Shown: in pieces, positions 1-7,577 of the stretch
Layout of the letters: each line of letters starts with the position of its first letter
How positions within the stretch are numbered: the first letter of the stretch is position 1
Origin: PHAA01 sp040217755
GTDB lineage: Bacteria > Bacillota > Syntrophomonadia > Syntrophomonadales > Syntrophomonadaceae
Reading direction: 5' to 3'
Length of the DNA: 25,312 nucleotides
NCBI GenBank assembly: GCA_040217755.1
Contig: JBEHWJ010000020.1
Span: 1-25,312, forward strand
The notes under the pieces: model-generated
What the model saw: the letters and a program-made list of their open reading frames with translations, nothing else
Told to the model about the DNA's origin: nothing
The model's database searches: none
Program-made: the position numbers and the translations under genes

Positions 1-141
1 ACTCTGCACATGACCCAGGATACCCAAGGCGGGCCACAATTTGACGGCAGCGTCTCCGAGCCAGCTGCCGATGATGCCTCCCATAACCATCAGCAGCAAC
101 AGCAATTGCCATCCCGGATAGGTACGCGTCCTCCCTGCCAC
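1..141 (-). CDS. DUF4321-like small membrane protein, N-terminal part (cut by window edge)
   Basis: This open frame runs off the left edge, so only about 47 N-terminal residues are visible. A short basic stretch (GRTRT) precedes a hydrophobic segment rich in Leu and Met, then GGIIGSWLGD and a second moderately hydrophobic part. The hydrophobic helix ending in GG-IG--LG is how I recall small clostridial DUF4321 proteins, whose function is unknown. I chose the GTG at 139-141. An in-frame TTG at 166-168 is possible but overlaps the likely -10 box of its promoter. It follows rex on the same strand after a hairpin, so it is probably transcribed separately. The family assignment rests on one short segment and could be wrong; that this is a membrane protein is more secure. 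Confidence 0.5.
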   Translation of the reverse strand, partial: MAGRTRTYPGWQLLLLLMVMGGIIGSWLGDAAVKLWPALGILGHVQS

Positions 142-167
142 CTGGGTCCCCCCGTCACATTTTTTCA

Positions 168-196
168 AGTTTAGCACTTGTAAGGGTCAAAAACAA
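168..196 (-). promoter_or_regulatory. candidate promoter for the DUF4321-like gene
   Basis: On the minus strand TTGTTT (191-196) is followed after 17 nt by TAAACT (168-173), preceded by TGC, an extended -10. Neither hexamer is a strong match, so support is modest. It lies between the rex terminator and the gene start. Confidence 0.35.
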
Positions 197-198
197 GG

Positions 199-234
199 CG
201 ATAAGAAAGGAGGCGGCCCCTCAAACCAGCCTCC
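199..234 (-). terminator. rho-independent terminator of rex
   Basis: A GGAGGC/GCCTCC stem (209-214 with 229-234) lies 11 nt after the rex stop codon. On the minus strand it is followed by TTTCTTATC. The loop is long (14 nt) and the T tract imperfect, so termination may be partial. Confidence 0.5.
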
Positions 235-244
235 ATGGTATGTT

Positions 245-874
245 CTAGTGGTTGTGGGAAAGATTGAAACTAAGAACCTTCAGGTTGACGGCCAGGTCGA
301 CATTCCTCAATAACACATCCGGGGGCACCCGCAGCACTTGCGGTGAAAAATTCAGGATCGCCCCTACCCCGGCTGCGACCAGGCGGTCGGTTATGTTCTG
401 GGCCTCGGCTGCCGGGACCGTGATGATGCCGATATTTATATCCCTCTCCTGGACCAGGGCCTCCAATTTATCCAGCGGATCCACTACCACCCCGGCCAAG
501 TCTATCCCGATTCGCTTGACGTCCACATCTAAAATTGCCCTGATCGAGAATCCCCTCTGTCTGAATCCCTCATAAAGGGCCAGGGCCGAGCCGAGCTTGC
601 CAGCACCGATGATAGCCAGATTCCATTCTTTGTTCAGACCGAGGATATTGGTCAGGTTGCCGAGCAGTTCGTTGACCCGGTATCCTACTCCCCGGGTACC
701 AAACTCACCGAAATAGGCCAGGTCCTTGCGAACCTGGGCGGAGCTGACCCCGACACTGTTGGCGATCTCCTCGGAGGAAACTGTCTCGACACCCGCCTTC
801 CTGAGGTTACTCAGTTGGCGCGAGTATATGGAAAGCCGGATGACAGTAGCTTCCGGAATCTTGTATGCCTTCAA
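245..874 (-). CDS. rex: redox-sensing transcriptional repressor Rex
   Basis: This 209-residue protein has the normal length and layout of Rex. An N-terminal winged helix (about 1-75) carries the conserved S-AQVRKDLAYFGEFG-RG-GY recognition region. A Rossmann NAD(H)-binding domain follows with GAGKLGSAL at 90-98. Rex is a cytoplasmic homodimer that binds DNA when NADH/NAD+ is low and releases it when NADH rises, derepressing fermentation and energy genes. The start is TTG at 872-874, preceded by a very G-rich stretch acting as ribosome-binding site; no ATG fits the family's N-terminus. The gene has its own promoter (914-942) and a candidate Rex site at 891-908, implying autoregulation. It is bounded by terminators on both sides, so it is monocistronic. 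Confidence 0.96.
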   Translation of the reverse strand: MKAYKIPEATVIRLSIYSRQLSNLRKAGVETVSSEEIANSVGVSSAQVRKDLAYFGEFGTRGVGYRVNELLGNLTNILGLNKEWNLAIIGAGKLGSALALYEGFRQRGFSIRAILDVDVKRIGIDLAGVVVDPLDKLEALVQERDINIGIITVPAAEAQNITDRLVAAGVGAILNFSPQVLRVPPDVLLRNVDLAVNLKVLSFNLSHNH

Positions 875-890
875 AACCCCCCACCCCCCT

Positions 891-908
891 TTGTTATAAA
901 TATCACTA
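891..908. promoter_or_regulatory. candidate Rex operator in the rex promoter
   Basis: The forward strand reads TTGTTA, six bases, TCACTA. Known Firmicute Rex sites are inverted half-sites of the type TTGTGA or TTGTTA, and this differs at one of twelve half-site positions. It overlaps the predicted rex transcription start, just downstream of the -10 box, an appropriate place for repression. Site function is inferred. Confidence 0.5.
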
Positions 909-913
909 TCTCT

Positions 914-942
914 ATTATCTATTTAAATAGGCAAATTGGCAA
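914..942 (-). promoter_or_regulatory. sigma-A-type promoter of rex
   Basis: On the minus strand, TTGCCA (937-942) is followed by exactly 17 nt and GATAAT (914-919), each close to consensus. The predicted start point near 907 leaves a leader of about 33 nt before the TTG codon. Confidence 0.6.
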
Positions 943-950
943 AAGGATTC

Positions 951-984
951 TAAAATAAAAAACTCCGCCTTCATCCCGGCGGAG
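951..984 (-). terminator. rho-independent terminator of the DUF47-pit operon
   Basis: A perfect 7-bp stem CTCCGCC/GGCGGAG (963-969 with 978-984) with an 8-nt loop lies 29 nt past the pit stop codon. On the minus strand it is followed by TTTTTTATTTTA. Confidence 0.88.
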
Positions 985-1013
985 GGTTCCTAATTCTTAT
1001 TCAGCTATATTTT

Positions 1014-2012
1014 CTAACCGTTCAGGAGTCGGTAGAACAGTATGGCTACCAAAGCCGCCGACGGTATGGTCAGAAACCAGGCTATAACTATCTGGCGAGC
1101 GATGTTCCACCTGACACCCTTGATCCGTTTGGCTGCCCCCACGCCCATAATGGCAGAAGACACCACATGGGTGGTGCTGACCGGTATTCCCAGCAGACTG
1201 GCCCCGTAAAGGACCGTTGAAGAAGTAAAATCCGCGGCAAATCCGTTAATCGGCTCGATCCGGAATATCTTACCCCCCATGGTGCGAATTATACGCCATC
1301 CCCCAAAAGCGGTGCCGGCAGACATAGCCATCGCGCAAGCGATTTTAACCCATAAGGGAACCGTAAAGGTGGGTATCATCCCCGCCCCCAATAAACTCAT
1401 CGTTATAATACCCATTGACTTCTGGGCATCATTGGAACCATGGGCAAAAGAAGTGGTGCAGGCGGTCAGCACCTGGAGGCTGCGGAACCTGAGGTTTATC
1501 CGGACCGGTGATGATTTTCGGAATATCCAAAACAAGGTGGTCATCACCGCACTGCCCAATACCAACCCCATAATTGGGGAAGTGACCAGGCCCAGGACTA
1601 TTTTCAGAAAACCATGCCAGATCACGGCACCAGAGCCGCTGTGGGCTATAACCGCCCCCACCAGCCCACCGATCAGGGCATGGGAAGAACTGCTGGGAAT
1701 CCCAAAATACCAAGTAAACACATTCCAAAATATGGCCCCGATCAAGGCCGACAATATGACCAGGGGTACAACGTCGGCCTCGGCGACGATGTTCTTGCCG
1801 ATGGTAGCGGCAACAGCCGTACCGCTGATAGCACCCAGGAAATTAAAGGTGGATGCGACGATAATCGCATTACGAGGTGATAATGCCTTGGTGGAAACCG
1901 AAGTGGCGATCGCATTGGCAGTATCATTAAAGCCGTTGATATAGTCAAACAGAAGGGCAAACAAGGTGATCACGATTACCCAGCCGACACTGAATACTTC
2001 CACGCTAAACAT
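1014..2012 (-). CDS. pit: PiT-family inorganic phosphate transporter
   Basis: This 332-residue integral membrane protein carries both diagnostic PiT repeats: GFNDTANAIAT at 27-37 and FAHGSNDAQKSMG at 189-201. These form the inverted-topology phosphate-binding halves. About ten hydrophobic segments are visible, and the length fits the short bacterial PiT form. It moves phosphate, often as a metal-phosphate complex, across the cytoplasmic membrane using an ion gradient. The ATG at 2010-2012 lies inside the end of the upstream DUF47 gene (8-nt overlap), so the two are translationally coupled. A strong terminator follows. The coupling ion cannot be read from the sequence. Confidence 0.95.
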   Translation of the reverse strand: MFSVEVFSVGWVIVITLFALLFDYINGFNDTANAIATSVSTKALSPRNAIIVASTFNFLGAISGTAVAATIGKNIVAEADVVPLVILSALIGAIFWNVFTWYFGIPSSSSHALIGGLVGAVIAHSGSGAVIWHGFLKIVLGLVTSPIMGLVLGSAVMTTLFWIFRKSSPVRINLRFRSLQVLTACTTSFAHGSNDAQKSMGIITMSLLGAGMIPTFTVPLWVKIACAMAMSAGTAFGGWRIIRTMGGKIFRIEPINGFAADFTSSTVLYGASLLGIPVSTTHVVSSAIMGVGAAKRIKGVRWNIARQIVIAWFLTIPSAALVAILFYRLLNG

Positions 2013-2637
2013 ATTTTACCGCAATTCCTTTTAATACGTTGGCTACATCCTCGCAGTTATCAAGGGTGGTCTCCAGGTGTTCGTAGATCTCCTTCCATTT
2101 CAGCATGTATACCGCATCATCGGTCTGTTCGAACAGACGGGCGACTCCAGCCCGGTAGAGGTTGTCGCCCTCATGCTCATGACCTCTGATCTTTTCGCAG
2201 CTGTCGATGATGGCCTGATGGTTGTTTTTCACGTTTCTCAGCATCAGCACCGCATTTTGTATTTCATTGGAGGCCTCATCCAGGACGTTGACCAGGGCCG
2301 GGATGAACCTCTCCTTGGGCTGTTCGCATTTATATATGACCATCTTCTCCATGGTCCCCTGGATGTGGTCCAGGACCTGATTCAGGGATTCAGACAGGCC
2401 CATAATATCTTCGCGATCAAAAGGAGTGATAAAAGAGTGATTTATTTGGTCCATAACATCGGCAAAAATCTGGTCGCCGCGGTGTTCTACCTTGTTAATA
2501 CGTTCCAGGTTGGCATTTTTATCGCCGCGCTCGGCAAAATACCCCTTAAGTATCTGGGTAGCTTCGCAGATAGCGGCGGCCTGTTCCTCAAAATAACCAA
2601 AAAACTTAACTTCTTGAGGCTTGAACCTAAACGGCAA
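2005..2637 (-). CDS. PhoU-like DUF47 phosphate transport regulator
   Basis: This 210-residue, almost entirely helical and charged protein has the DUF47 pattern: an early helix FGYFEEQAAAICEA, EHRGDQIFADV near 51-61, the SFITPFDREDIMGL segment near 68-81, and a second half with GHEHEGDNLYR near 152-162. DUF47 proteins resemble PhoU and accompany PiT permeases, probably gating them or coordinating metal-phosphate handling in the cytoplasm. The start is TTG (2635-2637), placed by an AGGGGG ribosome-binding site 9 nt upstream. Its stop overlaps the pit start by 8 nt, confirming a two-gene phosphate operon. An extended -10 promoter lies upstream at 2675-2683. No Pho-box-like repeat was recognised. 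Confidence 0.92.
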   Translation of the reverse strand: MPFRFKPQEVKFFGYFEEQAAAICEATQILKGYFAERGDKNANLERINKVEHRGDQIFADVMDQINHSFITPFDREDIMGLSESLNQVLDHIQGTMEKMVIYKCEQPKERFIPALVNVLDEASNEIQNAVLMLRNVKNNHQAIIDSCEKIRGHEHEGDNLYRAGVARLFEQTDDAVYMLKWKEIYEHLETTLDNCEDVANVLKGIAVKYV

Positions 2638-2674
2638 GACGGTAATCCCCCTATCTTAAATCGTTACCATGTTT

Positions 2675-2683
2675 ATTATAGCA
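2675..2683 (-). promoter_or_regulatory. extended -10 promoter element of the DUF47-pit operon
   Basis: The minus strand reads TGCTATAAT, a perfect extended -10, 38 nt upstream of the DUF47 start. No good -35 box sits at 17 nt, which extended -10 promoters tolerate. The same 14-mer recurs in the lon promoter. Confidence 0.5.
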
Positions 2684-2714
2684 GTAGTTGGTGTTCAAGT
2701 TAATAATGGGCAAA

Positions 2715-3983
2715 TTATTTAACGAATATCCGGCGGGCCCGATCGATGACATAAAAAGAACCGGTTATGACCATATATTCACTGCCGGTGAGGACGCCCA
2801 CCGCCCGCTCAACCGCCAGTTCTATATTCTCCGCTACTTCAATCCGGATCATGGGGAAGTCGCGCTGCCATATCTGGCCTACCTCCTGCCAGGCCTGACT
2901 CCTGGAACCTTGCGGGCGGGTAACCACCACCGCCCGGGTATTCTCAGCCAGGGCCGCCGCTATCCCGGTCCGTTCTTTATCGTCCAAAAGTCCCAGCACC
3001 AGCACCTTGCCTCGTCCCGGCAGCAAATCGTTGAGGGATTCGGCCAGGGCCCGGGCTCCTTGAGGATTATGGGCGGCGTCCACGATCACCAGGGGTGACT
3101 GGTTTACAATCTCCAGGCGTCCCGGAATGCGCACCCCGGCCAGGGCTGAACGGATACTGTCCGCATCGATCGCCAGGCCTTGATCCCTCAATACCAGCAG
3201 GGCCCGCATCGCCACCGCCAGATTGCGCAGTTGATAAGTACCGGGCATGGCAAAGGCCAATCCCTTAAGTTGCAGGCCGGGACCATCCAGGTCTACGGTT
3301 TGACCCTGCAGGGTGGCCGGACCGGAGGGGATGACCTTTATATCGTCGCTGTGGTACAAAGGGGATTGCAATGCCCGCGCCGTTTCGCTTATGACCTGCA
3401 GGGCCTCTGAGTTTACCGCGCCAACTACGACCGGCACCCCAGGTTTTATTATGCCCGCTTTGTTGGCGGCTATCTCACCCAGGGTATCTCCCAGAAAAGC
3501 GGTATGGTCGAAATCTACCCCGGTTATCACCGCCACCTGGGGGGTGATAACGTTGGTGGAATCGTATGTCCCGCCCATCCCTACCTCCAAAACCGCCAGG
3601 TCGACCTGCTGTTGTTGGAAATATCTAAAAGCGGCGGCGGTCAGGACTTCGAATTCGGTCGGGTGTCCCTCCCCCCTGTGCAGCATGATCTGGATGTGGC
3701 CGTCAATTTCGTCCAGGATGGAGCCCAGCTGGGCGGCGCTGATATTTACTCCATCGATGGAGATCCTTTCCAGGTAGGAATGCAGATGGGGCGAGATAAA
3801 TCGCCCCACCCGGCAGCCAGTCTTACTCAATATTTCTGCGATAATCAGTGAGGTCGAACCCTTGCCATTGGTTCCGGCGATATGCACATACTGGAGATTG
3901 TGCTGGGGGTTACCCATGGCATCCAGCAGGCTTACGATCCTCCCCAGGCCTGGTTGGCTGCCAAACCTGGTTAGGCGATGCAA
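2715..3983 (-). CDS. folC: bifunctional folylpolyglutamate synthase/dihydrofolate synthase
   Basis: This cytoplasmic ligase adds glutamate to dihydropteroate or tetrahydrofolate using ATP. The 422 residues include the Mur-ligase-type P-loop GTNGKGS (37-43), the folate/Mg region ISPHL-SYLERI, EVGMGGTYDSTNV, the GVDFDHTAFLGDT motif, and a C-terminal domain with IVDAAHNPQG. The start is uncertain. The TTG at 3981-3983 has no clear ribosome-binding site and clips the N-terminal helix. The frame stays open upstream through SPIEQ into the end of valS with only ATT or ATA as alternative initiators, so true initiation may overlap valS. It is last in the purC-valS-folC run, 8 nt after the valS stop with this start, so it is probably cotranscribed. 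Confidence 0.93.
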   Translation of the reverse strand: MHRLTRFGSQPGLGRIVSLLDAMGNPQHNLQYVHIAGTNGKGSTSLIIAEILSKTGCRVGRFISPHLHSYLERISIDGVNISAAQLGSILDEIDGHIQIMLHRGEGHPTEFEVLTAAAFRYFQQQQVDLAVLEVGMGGTYDSTNVITPQVAVITGVDFDHTAFLGDTLGEIAANKAGIIKPGVPVVVGAVNSEALQVISETARALQSPLYHSDDIKVIPSGPATLQGQTVDLDGPGLQLKGLAFAMPGTYQLRNLAVAMRALLVLRDQGLAIDADSIRSALAGVRIPGRLEIVNQSPLVIVDAAHNPQGARALAESLNDLLPGRGKVLVLGLLDDKERTGIAAALAENTRAVVVTRPQGSRSQAWQEVGQIWQRDFPMIRIEVAENIELAVERAVGVLTGSEYMVITGSFYVIDRARRIFVK

Positions 3984-3991
3984 CCGTTGTT

Positions 3992-6649
3992 CTATTGGGC
4001 TTTGAATATCTGCAGACGTTGCAGCAAACCTTCTCTCCGTGTACCGGCTTCGTCCGCCCGGGACCGTTCCTTGGTTATGACCTCGGGCGGAGCTTTGGCC
4101 AGGAATTTCTCGTTCTTTAGCTTGGCCTCGGTTTTAGCTATCTCCTGATCGATGTTTTTGAGTTCCTTCTCGAGTCGGCTCACCTCTTTGCCGACATCGA
4201 TGACGCCTTCCAGGGGCACATATATCTGGGCAAAGGACAACAATGCGGATACGGCCTGGCGCGGTGTCTTTTCTATCTTCTCCACCACGGTCAAATCGCC
4301 CACCCGGGCCAAGTCCCGGACATAGGCGCCGTTGGCCTGGAAGAGTCCAACCACATCGGGATCCGGTGCCGTCATGATAACTTTTATGGCCGTCCCGTGG
4401 CTGAGGTTAAATTCCGCCCGGATATTGCGGATGGCCCGAATAACTGCCATGACCATCTGCATCTGTTCCAGGGACCTGGGGTCGAGCCGGTCGGGGGCGG
4501 CCTGGGGCCACCGCTCCACCATCAAGGCGGGACCATGCCCGGGCAGGTACTGGTATATCTCCTCGGTTATAAAAGGCATGAAGGGATGCAGTAACTTCAT
4601 GGTCTCCGTCAAGACCGTATTGAGCACGTTCTGTACTACCACCCGGTCCCTGGAGTTGCTGGGGTTAAACAGCCGCGGTTTGGACAATTCAATGTACCAG
4701 TCGCAGAATTCATCCCAGATGAAATCATACATGCGGCGGGCGGCCTCGCCCAGTTCGTAAGCTTCCAGCAGCTCGGTAATCTCGGTTATCTTCTGCTGCA
4801 GGCGGCCCAGTATCCAACGGTCGGCCAGGGGCAACTCCTCCGGGGCTGCATCCACCGGTGTATAGCCCTCCAGATTCATCAGCACAAAGCGGGCGGCATT
4901 CCAGATCTTATTGGCGAAATTGCGGGTGTTCTCCACCTTGTCCCATTGGAAGCGCACATCGTTGCCCGGAGTCACACCGGTTATCATGGAGAAGCGCAGG
5001 GTGTCGGCCCCGTATTTCTCGATCACTTCCAGGGGGTCGACCCCGTTGCCCAGTGACTTGCTCATCTTACGCCCCAGGGCATCCAGGATAAGGCCGTGGA
5101 TATTCACCTCACGGAAGGGCACCTGCCCGGTATTCTCGATGCCCGAGAATATCATCCGCGCTACCCAGAAGAAGATGATGTCGCGGCCGGTCACCAATAC
5201 GCTGGTGGGATAGAATGTCCGCATATCATCGGTGTCATCCGGCCAACCCAGGGTGGAAAAGGGCCAGAGGGCGCTGGAGAACCAGGTATCCAGCACATCT
5301 TCGTCCTGTTGCAGCTGGCTCGAGGCACAGCTGGGACAGACGGTGGGATCCTCCCGGCTGCAGATGATCTCCCCGCAATCCTGGCAGTACCATACCGGGA
5401 TGCGGTGCCCCCACCACAGCTGCCGGGAAATACACCAATCGCGGATGTTTTCCATCCAGTTGATATATACACGGGTGAAGCGTTCGGGGATAAACTTTAT
5501 CTCCCCGTTGACAACTTTCTCTATAGCTGGTTCGGCCAGTGGCTTCATCTTTACGAACCACTGCAGCGATACCATGGGTTCGACCACCGTATCGCAGCGC
5601 TGGCAATGGCCCAGGGCGTGCTGGTGATCTTCAGTCTTAAGCAGATATCCCCCCGCCTCCAGGTCTTTGATCACCTGGAGGCGAGCCTCATAACGGTCCA
5701 ACCCAGCGTAGGCTGCCCCGGCATTTTCGTTCATACGGGCATCGGGGCTCATAACGTTGACACTCTCCAGGTTATGGCGCAATCCCATCTCAAAGTCATT
5801 GGGGTCGTGGGCGGGGGTGACTTTAACCGCTCCGGTGCCAAACTCACGGTCGACATAAGCGTCGGCGAAGATGGGTATGATCCGGCCTACCAGCGGCAGG
5901 ACAACATACTTACCGACCAGGTGGGTATACCTTTCATCATCGGGATGGACTGCCACCCCGGTATCGCCCAGCATCGTCTCCGGCCTGGTGGTGGCCACCA
6001 CCAGGAATTCATCTGAATCCTGGATAGGATACTTCAGATGCCAAAGGTGCCCGTCGCTGTCGGCGTGCTCCACCTCTATATCCGAGATAGCGGTATGGCA
6101 GCGGGGACACCAGTTGATTATATAGTCGCCGCGGTAGATCAGACCTTTCTCATAGAGCCGGACAAAGACCTCCCGCACCGCCCGGGAGCAACCTTCGTCC
6201 ATAGTGAAGCGTTCCCGGCTCCAATCGCAGGAAGAACCGAGCAGGCTGAGCTGCTGGGTGATGCGGTCGCCATACAGCCGCTTCCACTCCCAGATCCTCT
6301 CCAAGAATTTTTCCCGGCCCAGGTCGTACTTGCTGAGACCCTCCGCAGCCAGGCTCTCCTCGACCCTGGCCTGGGTGGCTATCCCGGCGTGATCGGTGCC
6401 CGGCAGCCAGAGGGTGTTGTAACCCTGCATCCGCCGCCAGCGGGTCAGGATATCCTGGAGGGTATTGTCCAGGGCATGCCCCAGGTGGAGCTGCCCGGTA
6501 ACATTGGGGGGAGGCATAACGATAGAATAATGAGGCTGGCTAAGATCACCGCTGGGCAGGAAATAATTTTGTTGTTTCCAGTAATCGTACCATTTGCCTT
6601 CTACCTGGGCGGGATCGTATACACTGGCCAGATTGCTGCCGATAGCCAT
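3992..6649 (-). CDS. valS: valyl-tRNA synthetase
   Basis: This class Ia synthetase of 885 residues charges tRNA-Val. The ATP-binding HIGH box is HLGH at 55-58, and KMSKS is at 528-532. The CP1 editing domain (about 190-345) carries TTRPETMLGDTGVAVHP, used to clear mischarged threonine. Zinc-knuckle cysteine pairs are at CPRC (181-184), CQRC (349-352), CQDC (422-425) and CPSC (438-441). The C-terminus is a tRNA-binding coiled coil rich in Lys and Glu. The ATG at 6647-6649 follows AGGAGG with an 8-nt spacer. It lies 34 nt after purC, leaving no room for the T-box leader often found before Firmicute synthetase genes. Expression therefore probably depends on the purC promoter. Confidence 0.98.
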   Translation of the reverse strand: MAIGSNLASVYDPAQVEGKWYDYWKQQNYFLPSGDLSQPHYSIVMPPPNVTGQLHLGHALDNTLQDILTRWRRMQGYNTLWLPGTDHAGIATQARVEESLAAEGLSKYDLGREKFLERIWEWKRLYGDRITQQLSLLGSSCDWSRERFTMDEGCSRAVREVFVRLYEKGLIYRGDYIINWCPRCHTAISDIEVEHADSDGHLWHLKYPIQDSDEFLVVATTRPETMLGDTGVAVHPDDERYTHLVGKYVVLPLVGRIIPIFADAYVDREFGTGAVKVTPAHDPNDFEMGLRHNLESVNVMSPDARMNENAGAAYAGLDRYEARLQVIKDLEAGGYLLKTEDHQHALGHCQRCDTVVEPMVSLQWFVKMKPLAEPAIEKVVNGEIKFIPERFTRVYINWMENIRDWCISRQLWWGHRIPVWYCQDCGEIICSREDPTVCPSCASSQLQQDEDVLDTWFSSALWPFSTLGWPDDTDDMRTFYPTSVLVTGRDIIFFWVARMIFSGIENTGQVPFREVNIHGLILDALGRKMSKSLGNGVDPLEVIEKYGADTLRFSMITGVTPGNDVRFQWDKVENTRNFANKIWNAARFVLMNLEGYTPVDAAPEELPLADRWILGRLQQKITEITELLEAYELGEAARRMYDFIWDEFCDWYIELSKPRLFNPSNSRDRVVVQNVLNTVLTETMKLLHPFMPFITEEIYQYLPGHGPALMVERWPQAAPDRLDPRSLEQMQMVMAVIRAIRNIRAEFNLSHGTAIKVIMTAPDPDVVGLFQANGAYVRDLARVGDLTVVEKIEKTPRQAVSALLSFAQIYVPLEGVIDVGKEVSRLEKELKNIDQEIAKTEAKLKNEKFLAKAPPEVITKERSRADEAGTRREGLLQRLQIFKAQ

Positions 6650-6683
6650 AAAACAGTCCTCCTCAAATCAAGCCTCATTCTTC

Positions 6684-7361
6684 TTAACTGGTCACCAATA
6701 CTGCCAACTCCAGGGGGTCTACCTGCTGGCCTTCCTTGAATACCCTCATGTTGCCGCCGGAGATGTCGTCGATGACCATCACCTGGCCCTCCACCCGGCC
6801 GAATTCAAACTTGATATCGTAAAGCTCCATCCCCTTGGCAGCCAGGTCATCCTTGATGACACGCGCCACTTTGCGGGTCATGTCGGTGATCAGGGCGAAT
6901 TCCTCATGGGTCATCAATCCCAGCTGCACCAATGATTCCTCATTTATGGGCGGGTCGCCCCGCTCATCGTCTTTCACGGTTACCTCCACCAGTTCGTCGA
7001 GATCCTGTCCCTTCCTGGCATAGCGGGCATAGCGTTTCAGGAAACTCCCGTAGACTTTAAACCGGCAGATTATCTCCAAACCATCCCCGAAGGTGATCGC
7101 CGGTTTGACGGTCATGGTATTGTCTGCCAGATTGGAGTCTATATAATGGGTAGGGATCCCTTTTTGGCGGAGCAGTTGGAAATAGTAGCTGGACATGCGC
7201 AGAGATGCGTTGCCCATCCCCTCCAGGGTTCCCATCAGGCTGTTGGAACCGGGATCGATCTGCCCGTTCTCCCCGGTGACATCGTCTTTCATCTTGAGCA
7301 GGTAGTTGCCGTCATCCAGTCTGAATACGCTCTTGGTCTTGCCTTCATATACGTGCTGCAT
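6684..7361 (-). CDS. purC: SAICAR synthetase (PurC) family protein, divergent
   Basis: PurC joins CAIR and aspartate using ATP in purine synthesis. The 225-residue length, the N-terminal YEGKTKSVF (matching YEGKAK), KGIPTHYI, GDPPINEESL and the first signature YDIKFEFG (181-188) place this in the family. However, the second signature, usually DE-(S/T)PD, reads DDISGGNMR (198-206), and the R-AAGS-KR segment reads RFKVYGSFLKR (100-110). These lie near the ATP and substrate sites, so specificity could differ. No other purine gene is adjacent; it heads a run with valS and folC. GGGAGG precedes the ATG by 6 nt. The family call is firm, the exact reaction less so. Confidence 0.8.
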   Translation of the reverse strand: MQHVYEGKTKSVFRLDDGNYLLKMKDDVTGENGQIDPGSNSLMGTLEGMGNASLRMSSYYFQLLRQKGIPTHYIDSNLADNTMTVKPAITFGDGLEIICRFKVYGSFLKRYARYARKGQDLDELVEVTVKDDERGDPPINEESLVQLGLMTHEEFALITDMTRKVARVIKDDLAAKGMELYDIKFEFGRVEGQVMVIDDISGGNMRVFKEGQQVDPLELAVLVTS

Positions 7362-7577
7362 CGGATGCCTCCCAATTTATACATAATTGTTCCCATCTTG
7401 AAACCGGCTCTAAACCCATTTCCCACAAGGTGTCCCAGTTTATTTAGATTCTACTTAAAACGACAAACCCTTTGCAAGTCGATGTTGAGGTTTCTTGTCT
7501 GGAGGGGACCCCTGTGCTAAGCTATTTAACGAAATATGAACGCCCACCGGGATGGTAGGATACTAAGGAGGCATACC
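7362..7577. other. divergent intergenic region between purC and the SEC-C gene
   Basis: No gene is seen in these 216 bases. For purC (minus) there is a weak promoter: TTTCAA (7398-7403), 16 nt, TATAAA (7376-7381). For the SEC-C gene (plus) there is TTGTCT (7495-7500), 17 nt, then TGC-TAAGCT (extended -10 at 7518-7523). An ATG at 7536 is in frame with the SEC-C gene but lacks a ribosome-binding site. No T-box or purine-riboswitch signature was recognised. Confidence 0.4.

Noticed and set aside
5096..6016. Plus-strand 306-codon ORF opposite valS
   Set aside because: valS is complete and certain on the other strand. The mirror frame has Pro/Gly/His-rich composition and no family motif.
7362..7577. 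Possible T-box or purine riboswitch before purC-valS
   Set aside because: No T-box AGGGTGG core or purine-aptamer pattern was found, and the valS-proximal gap is only 34 nt.
7536..7577. Upstream ATG extending the SEC-C protein by 14 residues
   Set aside because: It lacks a ribosome-binding site, whereas the ATG at 7578 has AAGGAGG at ideal spacing and places the SEC-C motif at the N-terminus.
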